Shown here: piece by piece, positions 1-5,981 of the stretch
Position numbering within the stretch: position 1 is the stretch's first letter
How the letters are laid out: every line of letters begins with the position of its first letter
Origin: Pseudomonadota bacterium
GTDB taxonomy: Bacteria; Pseudomonadota; Alphaproteobacteria; Rhodobacterales; Rhodobacteraceae
Assembly (NCBI GenBank): GCA_027623875.1
Contig: JAQBUS010000089.1
Span: forward strand, 1 to 6,046
Length of the DNA stretch: 6,046 nucleotides
Direction of reading: 5' to 3'
Program-made: the position numbers and the translations under genes
The notes under the pieces: model-generated
The model's database searches: none
Told to the model about the DNA's origin: nothing
Seen by the model: only the letters and a program-made list of their open reading frames with translations

Positions 1-1090
1 CTGCAAACACGATTGCATTATCAGGAATAAACTCGAATAATGTTGGTGGCGGTTCGCCAGGAGCGCGGCCAGTTAAATAGCGGGAGTAGTTTTCAATTCC
101 ACCACAAACCCCAGTGGCTTCTAACATTTCCAGATCAAAATTCGTTCGCTGCTCTAGCCTTTGCAATTCAAGGAGCTTTCCATCTCTTTTTAAATCAGTA
201 AGACGAATTTCTAACTCTCTTTTGATGCCTTTGATTGCCTGATTCATCGTTGGCCGTGGAGTTACATAGTGAGAATTAGCGTAGATTCTGAGTCTCTCAA
301 AATTATCGGTTTTCTTTCCATTGAGGGGATCGAACTCTGTAACGGACTCTAGTTCTTCACCAAAAAAAGATAGACGCCAGGATCGATCTTCTAGGTGAGC
401 TGGCCAAACTTCTAAGGAGTCACCACGAACCCGAAAACACCCTCGTTGGAAAACTTGATCGTTACGTTTATATTGCTGGGCAACTAAATCGGCCATTATT
501 TGCCGTTGATTGTAATTTTGACCGACAAACAAATCTTGGGTCATAGCGCCATAGGTTTCAACAGAACCAATGCCATAAATGCAGCTAACAGAAGCAACGA
601 TTATGACATCGTCGCGCTCTAATAAAGAGCGGGTCGCAGAATGCCTCATTCTATCTATTTGTTCATTGATTTGGCTCTCTTTCTCGATGTATGTATCTGA
701 CCTAGCAACGTACGCCTCCGGTTGATAATAATCATAATAAGAGACAAAGTATTCGACGGCATTTTCTGGAAAAAAAGATTTAAATTCTCCGTATAATTGA
801 GCTGCAAGTGTTTTGTTTGGCGCTAGAATAATAGCCGGCCTTTGTGTCTTCTCAATTACCTTTGCCATAGTGAACGTTTTACCAGTTCCTGTTGCCCCCA
901 AGAGCACTTGATTGCGTTCACCCTCCCTTAACCCTTTTATAAGTTCGGTGATTGCCTGAGGTTGATCCCCTGCCGGATCAAAAGTCGTTTTCAACTTGAA
1001 GGGACGCCCTCCGTCAAGCTTCTTTCGTTCATTAGCCGGACGAATGGAGTTGGATATCACAGGCATAGTTTCGGGAGAATTGTTATGCAT
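1..1090 (-). CDS. uvrB: UvrB, excinuclease ABC subunit B (N-terminal half, cut by window edge)
   Basis: UvrB is the damage-verifying helicase-like subunit of the UvrABC nucleotide excision repair complex in the cytoplasm; UvrA loads it on damaged DNA and it then recruits UvrC. The minus strand from 1090 reads open for 363 codons and leaves the window at base 1. Visible landmarks are FDPAGDQPQAI (37-47), Walker A GATGTGKT (65-72), ILAPNKTLAAQL (88-99), and the DNA-gripping beta-hairpin region running from SYYDYYQPEAYVARSD (117-132) into the EKESQIN stretch. NYSRYLTGRAPGEPPPTLFEF lies at 334-354. The DEAD/H-box that follows in this family falls just beyond the edge. Family members are about 660-750 residues, so roughly half is present. 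The start at 1090 gives about 26 residues more than E. coli UvrB before FKL, and no clear Shine-Dalgarno precedes it; Met9 (base 1066) is an alternative start, also without one. No GTTC-N7-GTTC type LexA box was seen upstream. The family call is secure; the start is moderately sure. Confidence 0.97.
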   Translation of the reverse strand, partial: MHNNSPETMPVISNSIRPANERKKLDGGRPFKLKTTFDPAGDQPQAITELIKGLREGERNQVLLGATGTGKTFTMAKVIEKTQRPAIILAPNKTLAAQLYGEFKSFFPENAVEYFVSYYDYYQPEAYVARSDTYIEKESQINEQIDRMRHSATRSLLERDDVIIVASVSCIYGIGSVETYGAMTQDLFVGQNYNQRQIMADLVAQQYKRNDQVFQRGCFRVRGDSLEVWPAHLEDRSWRLSFFGEELESVTEFDPLNGKKTDNFERLRIYANSHYVTPRPTMNQAIKGIKRELEIRLTDLKRDGKLLELQRLEQRTNFDLEMLEATGVCGGIENYSRYLTGRAPGEPPPTLFEFIPDNAIVFA

Positions 1091-1157
1091 TTAATTTAAT
1101 TTCGCTATATAAATAAAATAATTTCTGATTATGCATACTCTGGCTTGGATTGTGCCC

Positions 1158-1186
1158 TTGCCAAAGAAGCTAACTTTTAGGATATT
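1158..1186 (+). promoter_or_regulatory. Candidate sigma-70-type promoter for the NDUFS4-like gene
   Basis: TTGCCA (1158-1163) lies exactly 17 bp before GATATT (1181-1186), matching 5 of 6 and 4 of 6 consensus positions. Transcription would start near 1192, giving a leader of about 20 nt that just holds the ribosome binding site at 1202. The fit is by eye only, in an AT-rich stretch where chance matches are common. Confidence 0.33.
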
Positions 1187-1201
1187 AAAGCCTTGAGTAA
1201 C

Positions 1202-1206
1202 GGAGA
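1202..1206 (+). promoter_or_regulatory. Ribosome binding site of the NDUFS4-like gene
   Basis: GGAGA ends six bases before the ATG at 1213. It supports that ATG as the true start and agrees with the protein alignment, since family members begin with a similar short sequence before ARI-x-xP. Confidence 0.7.
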
Positions 1207-1212
1207 CAAGAC

Positions 1213-1524
1213 ATGAGTGCACGAATTTTTCAGCCAACAAGAACAGCTACACAATCTGGTGTTGGTAAATCAAAAAACTGGGTGTTGGAGTTTGAGTCTT
1301 CAACGGCTAGCAAAATTGATCCGCTGATGGGTTGGACCTCTTCCGATGACACGCAGGCCCAAGTAAAATTGGCCTTTAAAGATAAGGCTTCTGCTATTCG
1401 GTATGCTGAAAAACATGGAATAAAGGCAATTGTTACTGTGCCAAATAAACGAAAACCAATTATACGAAATGGCGGCTATGCAGAAAATTTTGCTACCAGT
1501 CGCAAGGTAGTATGGACCCATTGA
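1213..1524 (+). CDS. NDUFS4-like accessory subunit of NADH dehydrogenase (complex I)
   Basis: This 103-residue protein belongs to the 'ETC complex I subunit conserved region' family, the bacterial counterpart of mitochondrial NDUFS4 (18 kDa / AQDQ subunit). In mitochondria NDUFS4 binds the peripheral arm near the NADH-oxidising module and stabilises it; alphaproteobacterial complex I carries the same accessory subunit. The sequence shows the family pattern from end to end: ARIFQP (3-8), a QSG segment (14-16), WVLEF (23-27), PLMGWTSSDDT (37-47), the helix around AIRYAEKHGI (61-70), YAENF (89-93) and the typical C-terminal WTH. There is no signal peptide or membrane segment, so it should be cytoplasmic and bound to the complex. 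Length is complete for the bacterial family. It stands alone, divergent from uvrB and convergent with the transporter, as expected for a gene usually found outside the main nuo operon. The ATG is backed by GGAGA at 1202. Confidence 0.93.
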   Translation: MSARIFQPTRTATQSGVGKSKNWVLEFESSTASKIDPLMGWTSSDDTQAQVKLAFKDKASAIRYAEKHGIKAIVTVPNKRKPIIRNGGYAENFATSRKVVWTH

Positions 1525-1542
1525 CCATTAAAATAATGAAAA

Positions 1543-2733
1543 TCAGCCTTGTTGGGGCGATTTAGAAATGTCCTGATTCGGAAGTATTACCGAGGCTACA
1601 ACTATCAATGTTGCCATAAAACTCATTAAAATGAATAGGCTAGATAGTTGATATCCAGATTGCAGTAGGAATCCGGAGGCTGGGAGTACGCTTGCGCCAA
1701 TTCCGAGATTTAATAGGAATTTAATACTTAGTACCTTCGGGCGCCATTCATCTGGAATGTATCGTGATAGGATGGTGTCGATGATGGGTATTTGTCCAAA
1801 AACGAAGCTCATTGCAGCCAGGGTGACAAAAACCAAACTAAGGTTTGTGACCTTAGCTGCCAAGAAAATGAAAATTATTTGGCCCAGCCCTAGAAAAAAC
1901 AATATAAGCTTAGCTGAGTAACGATCGATCAACCAACCTACCCCGATTTGTGAAAATGCAGCAAAAGCATAAACTATTGACGCGAACAGACCAGTTATCG
2001 CAACTGATGTAGATAGATTAGATAGTTGAATTTCAAAATAGCGGGGCACTATAAAAGTCATGGCACCAAAAATGAAACCTCCACTTGCGGTGGTTAGGCC
2101 TAGAGCTAGAAGTGCTCGTTGCCATTGGGGTGCAAATTTTTGATCATTTGCCTGTGCCTTTATTTTAGGATTGGGTTTTGTTTCTTCTGTAAGTGCAGAT
2201 ATGAATATAAAGCCGTATATTATGCATAGGATACCGGGAAGTATAAAGCACATGCGCCAGTCAAAAAAGATTAGTAAAATGCCGGTGATAAGGGGGGCTG
2301 CTGCAACGCCCATATTTCCAAACACACCATTTACTCCGAGTCTAAAACCAATTTTTTTGTTACTTTTAATTAACATAGCTATTCCGACAGGGTGGTAGAT
2401 CGCCGCAAAAATACCTATTAGTCCAATGGATAATGATAGTTCCCATGCAGAACCAGAAAACCCCGCTAAAATAGCCGCAATACCGAGTCCAAAATGAAAA
2501 ACAACCATTAAAGCTGTTCGTGAAAACTTATCTGCTAATATAGCGGCTATTGGTGCCACACCTCCGAACAATACGAACCCCAGAAATCCAAAAACAATTA
2601 TCTCATCATAACCGAGGCCAAATTCTTTTCCGGCATCATAGGCTGCTTTAGCAAAAATTAGCATAACAAAGTGATCTAGAAAGTGACTGATATTTAGATA
2701 AATATCTTTGACCTGCTTATGTCGAATATTCAT
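1543..2733 (-). CDS. Major facilitator superfamily (MFS) transporter, fosmidomycin-resistance-like
   Basis: A 396-residue inner-membrane protein with about 12 hydrophobic segments in two six-helix halves, split by a charged cytoplasmic loop at about 182-204 (TEETKPNPKIKAQ and following). The loop after helix 2 carries a motif-A-like sequence, with the charged cluster ADKFSR at 67-72; the second half has the equivalent GWLIDRYSAK at 266-275. The segment IYHPVGIAM (112-120) resembles the YHP motif of the Fsr (fosmidomycin resistance) branch, which is the closest subfamily I can suggest. MFS proteins move small solutes by uniport, symport or antiport; the substrate cannot be read from sequence. 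The ATG at 2733 is the first start codon after an in-frame stop about 50 bases upstream, although no good Shine-Dalgarno precedes it. The gene is divergent from the mgs operon with 269 bp between, so shared regulation and a linked substrate (an amine or a drug) are possible but unproven. It ends 18 bp from the convergent NDUFS4-like gene. Confidence 0.9.
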   Translation of the reverse strand: MNIRHKQVKDIYLNISHFLDHFVMLIFAKAAYDAGKEFGLGYDEIIVFGFLGFVLFGGVAPIAAILADKFSRTALMVVFHFGLGIAAILAGFSGSAWELSLSIGLIGIFAAIYHPVGIAMLIKSNKKIGFRLGVNGVFGNMGVAAAPLITGILLIFFDWRMCFILPGILCIIYGFIFISALTEETKPNPKIKAQANDQKFAPQWQRALLALGLTTASGGFIFGAMTFIVPRYFEIQLSNLSTSVAITGLFASIVYAFAAFSQIGVGWLIDRYSAKLILFFLGLGQIIFIFLAAKVTNLSLVFVTLAAMSFVFGQIPIIDTILSRYIPDEWRPKVLSIKFLLNLGIGASVLPASGFLLQSGYQLSSLFILMSFMATLIVVASVILPNQDISKSPQQG

Positions 2734-2803
2734 TAATAATGGCCTAACGGGTGATGTCTGATTTTCTGTGTTAGCTGTTTAAGATTGATTTCATATTGCT
2801 GGA

Positions 2804-2834
2804 GGATTAACAATCCGATAATTTCAGTTAATCC
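2804..2834. promoter_or_regulatory. Inverted repeat, possible operator
   Basis: GGATTAAC (2804-2811) and GTTAATCC (2827-2834) are perfect 8-bp inverted arms around a 15-bp spacer; their centres are 23 bp apart, about two helical turns, which would place both arms on one face of the DNA. The first arm also makes a tighter GGATT-AAC-AATCC hairpin (2804-2816), so AATCC occurs twice (2812-2816 and 2830-2834). The site is 70 bp before the transporter start and 168 bp before mgsA, where a regulator of either gene could bind. No regulator gene lies in the window. Confidence 0.4.
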
Positions 2835-2935
2835 AACTCTCAATATATAGACCTGCCCATGTTTGGATGCTTCCCCATATTATGCATGCAACTCAAATTT
2901 ACTCATGTAATTGATAAATTTTTTCTTTCATAATA

Positions 2936-2967
2936 GTGTATAAGTGTATGAGTGTATGAGTGTCAGA
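2936..2967. repeat. Four tandem 8-bp units upstream of mgsA
   Basis: The units are GTGTATAA (2936-2943), GTGTATGA (2944-2951), GTGTATGA (2952-2959) and GTGTCAGA (2960-2967). The middle two are identical, the first differs at one position and the last at two. They end 35 bp before the mgsA ATG, so they lie in the promoter or the untranslated leader. They could be slippage products, or phased contacts for a DNA- or RNA-binding protein. Confidence 0.75.
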
Positions 2968-2988
2968 TTTATCAACCAAGAAAAATCT

Positions 2989-2994
2989 AAGAGG
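2989..2994 (+). promoter_or_regulatory. Ribosome binding site of mgsA
   Basis: AAGAGG ends eight bases before the ATG at 3003. It fixes the start so that cysteine follows the initiator methionine, as this amidotransferase class requires. Confidence 0.75.
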
Positions 2995-3002
2995 TTATTT
3001 TT

Positions 3003-3899
3003 ATGTGTGGAATTGTTGGACTATTCTTGAAAGATCAAGGGCTTCATGCCAATCTTGGTTACTTCCTAACGAGTATGCTTATTACGATGACCGAACGTGG
3101 ACCAGATAGCGCAGGAATAGCAATTTACGATTCGAACACAAGCGCTGAAGCAAAGATTACCATACAATCTGAACATCCAGAAAGCGATTTCGAGATCATA
3201 GGGTCTCAGTTGGCGGCTATAATTGATACTCCTGTTGGGGTGGTTGTTAGGGACACTCATGCTGTACTAGGGTTGGATATGGATAAATTAGACCAGGCAC
3301 GCCAAGCTATTGGAAAGTTATGCCCTAATATAAGAGTAATGAGCGTAGGAGAGAAAATTGAAATTTATAAAGAAGTTGGACTACCAAAAAATGTTACTGA
3401 TAGATTTTCTGTCTCAACCATGTCTGGAACGCATGGGATAGGCCATACACGAATGGCTACAGAATCTGCTGTGACGACAATGGGTGCGCACCCTTTCTCT
3501 ACAGGAATGGATCAATGCCTTGTACATAATGGCTCTTTGTCTAATCATAATTCCCTTAGACGAAAACTGCGCAGAGCAGGAGTGGTCATCGAAACTGAGA
3601 ATGATACAGAGGTAGGAGCAGCATACTTATCTTATAAAATGCAGCAAGGAAGCACTCTTCAGGAGGCGCTTCAAAGTAGCCTGAGTGATTTGGACGGTTT
3701 TTTCACTTTCTTAGTGGGTACAAAAGAAGGGTTTGGGGTAGTTAGAGACCCGATAGCTTGCAAGCCAGCAATTATGGCTGAAACAGATCAATATGTTGCC
3801 TTCGGATCTGAGTATCGTGCCCTAGTGGATTTGCCAAATATTGAAACAGCTAAGGTTTGGGAGCCTGAGCCAGCAACAGTTTATTTTTGGAAGCATTAG
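3003..3899 (+). CDS. mgsA: Class II glutamine amidotransferase subunit of a split glutamate synthase / N-methylglutamate synthase (MgsA/GlxB)
   Basis: A 298-residue N-terminal-nucleophile amidotransferase. It should release ammonia from glutamine, or methylamine from gamma-glutamylmethylamide, for the synthase subunit encoded two genes downstream. Cys2 is the nucleophile, exposed when Met1 is removed from MCGIVGLF. Other active-site landmarks are ERGPDSAG (31-38), GHTRMAT (147-153) with the substrate-binding Arg150, HNGSLSN (175-181) with the oxyanion-hole Asn/Gly pair, and ENDTE (199-203) with Asp201. RDPIACKPA (248-256) and the ending EPATVYFW are typical of GlxB. About 110 residues separate the RGPDS and GHTR motifs, against roughly 40-45 in GlmS or PurF from memory, so the fold holds an extra segment (about 45-140) that appears to belong to this subfamily. 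It is the first gene of the operon and ends one base before mgsB. The family is certain; the choice between mgsA and glxB depends on the true substrate. Confidence 0.92.
   Translation: MCGIVGLFLKDQGLHANLGYFLTSMLITMTERGPDSAGIAIYDSNTSAEAKITIQSEHPESDFEIIGSQLAAIIDTPVGVVVRDTHAVLGLDMDKLDQARQAIGKLCPNIRVMSVGEKIEIYKEVGLPKNVTDRFSVSTMSGTHGIGHTRMATESAVTTMGAHPFSTGMDQCLVHNGSLSNHNSLRRKLRRAGVVIETENDTEVGAAYLSYKMQQGSTLQEALQSSLSDLDGFFTFLVGTKEGFGVVRDPIACKPAIMAETDQYVAFGSEYRALVDLPNIETAKVWEPEPATVYFWKH
3889..3893 (+). promoter_or_regulatory. Ribosome binding site of mgsB, inside the end of mgsA
   Basis: GGAAG lies in the last codons of mgsA and ends seven bases before the ATG at 3901. It favours that ATG over an in-frame TTG at 3841, which would add 20 residues encoded entirely within mgsA. 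Confidence 0.6.
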
Positions 3900-3900
3900 T

Positions 3901-4578
3901 ATGCAAAAAATTGATCTTGAAAATAAAAGTTTAAGAGAGCTGAATGCAGAATTACAAGCTCAGAACTCTAGTACAACACAGAAAGTTTGGGAGGTTATAA
4001 ACCCAAAGGGAGGACATGCGATTGCTGCCGGATTAAATGCACCAATCGATGTTACCGTTAAAGGTTCTACCGGTTATTATCTGGCAGGAATGAACCAGTT
4101 GGCGACTGTTAGAGTGGAGGGTTCTGTTGGACCCGGTGTGGCAGAAAACATGATGTCGGGATGTGTTATTGTTGGGGGTGATGCAAGCCAATATGCTGGA
4201 GCTACTGGAAATGGTGGCTTATTAGTTGTTAAAGGAAATGCATCTTCTCGGTGTGGCATCTCTATGAAAGGCATTGATATAGTTGTCTTTGGAAATATCG
4301 GCCATATGAGTGCATTCATGGGCCAATCTGGTAACTTGGTTGTTTGTGGAAATGCAGGAGATGCTTTGGGCGATTCATTATATGAGGCAAAGATTTTCGT
4401 AAGAGGTTCTGTAAAGTCTTTAGGTGCTGATTGCGTAGAAAAAGAGATGCGGACTGAGCATCTTAAACTTCTTGAAGAATTATTAAAAAAATCCGGTTCA
4501 GATGCAAAGCCAGAAGAGTTCCGGCGTTATGGATCGGCTAGGAAGTTATATAATTTTAATATTGATAATGCTTATTAA
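3901..4578 (+). CDS. mgsB: GXGXG beta-helix subunit of a split glutamate synthase / N-methylglutamate synthase (MgsB/GlxC)
   Basis: A 225-residue protein matching the C-terminal GXGXG domain of the glutamate synthase large subunit (GltB), also related to subunit C of formylmethanofuran dehydrogenase. The domain is a right-handed beta-helix that is structural rather than catalytic and packs against the FMN synthase domain. Glycines recur at turn spacing through residues 37-160: GGHA (37-40), KGSTG (54-58), VEGSVGPGV (72-80), IVGGDASQYAG (90-100), KGNASSRCG (111-119), FGNIGHM (130-136), CGNAGDALG (149-157) and RGSVKSLG (168-175). A helical, charged tail follows (about 177-215) and may be the contact to partner subunits. 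The ATG at 3901 starts one base after the mgsA stop and gives a length close to known GlxC/MgsB proteins, beginning MQKIDL with a SLRELNAEL segment as in relatives. Translation is probably coupled to mgsA. Confidence 0.9.
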   Translation: MQKIDLENKSLRELNAELQAQNSSTTQKVWEVINPKGGHAIAAGLNAPIDVTVKGSTGYYLAGMNQLATVRVEGSVGPGVAENMMSGCVIVGGDASQYAGATGNGGLLVVKGNASSRCGISMKGIDIVVFGNIGHMSAFMGQSGNLVVCGNAGDALGDSLYEAKIFVRGSVKSLGADCVEKEMRTEHLKLLEELLKKSGSDAKPEEFRRYGSARKLYNFNIDNAY

Positions 4579-4582
4579 GGGA
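4577..4582 (+). promoter_or_regulatory. Ribosome binding site of mgsC, overlapping the mgsB stop codon
   Basis: AAGGGA overlaps the TAA stop of mgsB and ends six bases before the ATG at 4589. It decides this start over upstream in-frame codons at 4502 and 4568, which lie inside mgsB and encode an unrelated hydrophobic stretch. Confidence 0.75.
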
Positions 4583-4588
4583 AATTGG

Positions 4589-5935
4589 ATGAAAGACGAT
4601 CAAAGTAAAAATATTCCTCGTACTGATCCTGTGCAATCTGCAACTTTTAGTAGCGCAATTAATTCTGAAATACGTCGTGCAGCAGCTACGGGAATCTACG
4701 ATATTCGAGGAGGAGGCGCTAAACGAAAAGTGCCCCATTTTGACGACCTTTTATTTCTGGGAGCTTCAATATCTAGGTATCCCCTCGAAGGTTATAGGGA
4801 GAAATGTGAAACAAAAGTTCTTTTAGGCACTCGGTTTGCCAAAAACCCTATGGAGTTAGATATTCCCATTACAATTGCTGGAATGAGCTTTGGAGCATTG
4901 TCTGGGCCTGCTAAAGAGGCTTTAGGTCGCGGTGCAACATTATCAGGAACATCAACCACTACGGGTGACGGAGGGATGACCGCAGAAGAGAGAAACCATT
5001 CACAGAAGCTTGTTTATCAATATCTACCATCCCGTTATGGAATGAACCCTGACGACCTTCGAAAAGCAGATGCAATAGAGATTGTTGTTGGGCAAGGTGC
5101 TAAACCGGGTGGCGGTGGAATGCTATTAGGTCAAAAGATAACTGATCGAGTAGCTCAGATGAGAAATTTGCCACAAGGAATAGATCAACGATCGTCTTGT
5201 CGCCATCCAGATTGGACAGGGCCAGACGATCTAGAAATAAAAATACTTGAACTGCGAGAAATCACGGGCTGGAAGGTACCCATTTACTTAAAAATAGCCG
5301 CTTCGCGACCATATTTTGATACGTCTCTTGCCGTTAAAGCGGGGGCTGATGTGGTCGTTTTGGATGGAATGCAGGGTGGTACTGCTGCAACCCAAGATGT
5401 TTTCATAGAACACGTGGGTCAACCCATCCTTTCATCGATACGAGAAGCAGTTCGCGCTTTACAAGATTTGGGTATGCATAGGGAGGTTCAACTGATTGTC
5501 TCTGGAGGTGTTCGTACAGGGGCAGATGTCGCTAAAGCAATCGCACTAGGTGCAGATGCAGTTTCAATTGGAACAGCGGCTTTGATTGCGTTAGGAGACA
5601 ATGATCCCAAGTTCGAAAGCGAATATCAGGCCCTTGGCACTACTGCTGGAGCATATGATGATTGGCATCAGGGAAAAGATCCGGCGGGAATTACCACGCA
5701 GGATCCTGAGCTGGCTCTACGCCTTAATCCAATTGAAGGCGGTCGTCGACTCAGCAACTACCTTAAAGTTCTCACTCTTGAGGCTCAAACAATTGCAAGG
5801 GCTTGTGGAAAAAACCATCTTCATAATTTGGAGCCTGAAGACCTTTGTGCTTTAACTTTGGAATCCGCTGCAATGGCTCGGGTTCCCCTGGCGGGGACAG
5901 ATTGGTGGCCAGGTAAGTCAGGATCAACTTTTTAG
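4589..5935 (+). CDS. mgsC: FMN-dependent glutamate synthase domain subunit (MgsC/GlxD)
   Basis: A 448-residue protein matching the FMN-binding synthase domain of GltB, a TIM barrel that reductively transfers an amino group to 2-oxoglutarate. In N-methylglutamate synthase the donor is methylamine from gamma-glutamylmethylamide. Barrel and FMN/2-oxoglutarate landmarks are PITIAGMSFGALS (93-105), VVGQGAKPGGGG (166-177), YLKIAAS (243-249), VVVLDGMQGGTAA (255-267), IVSGGVRTGADVAKAIALG (303-321) and ADAVSIGTAALIALG (322-336). In GltB the last strand is followed by the C-x5-C-x4-C ligands of a 3Fe-4S cluster. Here that place holds GDNDPKFESEYQALG (336-350) without cysteine; the only cysteines are Cys73, Cys204, Cys406 and Cys420, too scattered for that motif. 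The C-terminal part with ARACGKNHLHNLEPEDL (403-419) and RVPLAGTDW (441-449 region, near the end) is as in rhizobial GlxD from memory. Third gene of the operon, 10 bp after mgsB and 46 bp before the ligase gene. Confidence 0.91.
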   Translation: MKDDQSKNIPRTDPVQSATFSSAINSEIRRAAATGIYDIRGGGAKRKVPHFDDLLFLGASISRYPLEGYREKCETKVLLGTRFAKNPMELDIPITIAGMSFGALSGPAKEALGRGATLSGTSTTTGDGGMTAEERNHSQKLVYQYLPSRYGMNPDDLRKADAIEIVVGQGAKPGGGGMLLGQKITDRVAQMRNLPQGIDQRSSCRHPDWTGPDDLEIKILELREITGWKVPIYLKIAASRPYFDTSLAVKAGADVVVLDGMQGGTAATQDVFIEHVGQPILSSIREAVRALQDLGMHREVQLIVSGGVRTGADVAKAIALGADAVSIGTAALIALGDNDPKFESEYQALGTTAGAYDDWHQGKDPAGITTQDPELALRLNPIEGGRRLSNYLKVLTLEAQTIARACGKNHLHNLEPEDLCALTLESAAMARVPLAGTDWWPGKSGSTF

Positions 5936-5966
5936 TTAAAGACAAAAAAACTGGTATTAACGGGAT

Positions 5967-5976
5967 AAAGGGAGAG
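5967..5976 (+). promoter_or_regulatory. Strong ribosome binding site of the gmaS/glnT gene
   Basis: AAAGGGAGAG, with core GGAG at 5971-5974, lies about seven bases before the ATG at 5982. It is the best Shine-Dalgarno match in the window. Given the 46-bp gap after mgsC, it may allow independent and strong translation of the ligase. Confidence 0.7.
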
Positions 5977-5981
5977 TGAAA

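Larger units (their letters stand above)
2734..3002. promoter_or_regulatory. Divergent intergenic region between the MFS gene and the mgs operon
   Basis: This 269-bp AT-rich stretch has no credible coding frame. It must hold the promoters of both the leftward transporter gene and the rightward operon. From left to right it contains an 8+8-bp inverted repeat (2804-2834), the palindrome TGCATGCA (2883-2890), AT-rich sequence with promoter-like hexamers TTGATA (2911-2916) and CATAAT (2929-2934), four tandem 8-bp units (2936-2967) and the mgsA ribosome binding site. The two hexamers are only 12 bp apart, too close for a standard sigma-70 pair, so no promoter is called with confidence. No sigma-54 GG-N10-GC element was found, which argues against classical NtrC/RpoN control, though this was checked by eye only. 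Confidence 0.6.

Noticed and set aside
1130..1137. TATGCATA palindrome, with a related TGCATGCA at 2883-2890, as a shared regulatory site
   Set aside because: Both are short self-complementary strings expected by chance in AT-rich sequence, with no spacing or context in common.
1091..1212. SOS (LexA) control of uvrB
   Set aside because: No GTTC-N7-GTTC or GAAC-N7-GAAC motif, the alphaproteobacterial LexA box, is present upstream of the gene.
1526..1538. CATTA-AAA-TAATG hairpin between the convergent NDUFS4-like and MFS genes as a bidirectional terminator
   Set aside because: The stem is only five mostly A/T pairs and no clean T-run follows it on either strand, so it is too weak to call a terminator.
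2911..2934. TTGATA and CATAAT as a sigma-70 promoter for mgsA
   Set aside because: The spacer is 12 bp rather than 16-18, and no better partner hexamer is placed correctly for either; kept only as a note in the intergenic entry.
3841..3900. Upstream TTG start of mgsB adding 20 residues
   Set aside because: The extra residues lie wholly within mgsA in another frame, and the ATG at 3901 has a properly spaced GGAAG and matches family N-termini.
4502..4588. Longer mgsC start giving a hydrophobic N-terminal segment (IILILIMLI) that looks like a signal or membrane anchor
   Set aside because: It is an out-of-frame reading of the mgsB 3' end; AAGGGA before the ATG at 4589 marks the true start, and the protein family is cytoplasmic.
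5601..5855. Second open frame inside mgsC, and similar open frames opposite mgsA, mgsB, the NDUFS4-like gene and the MFS gene
   Set aside because: They overlap strongly conserved genes, have no ribosome binding site or recognisable family features, and look like shadow frames.
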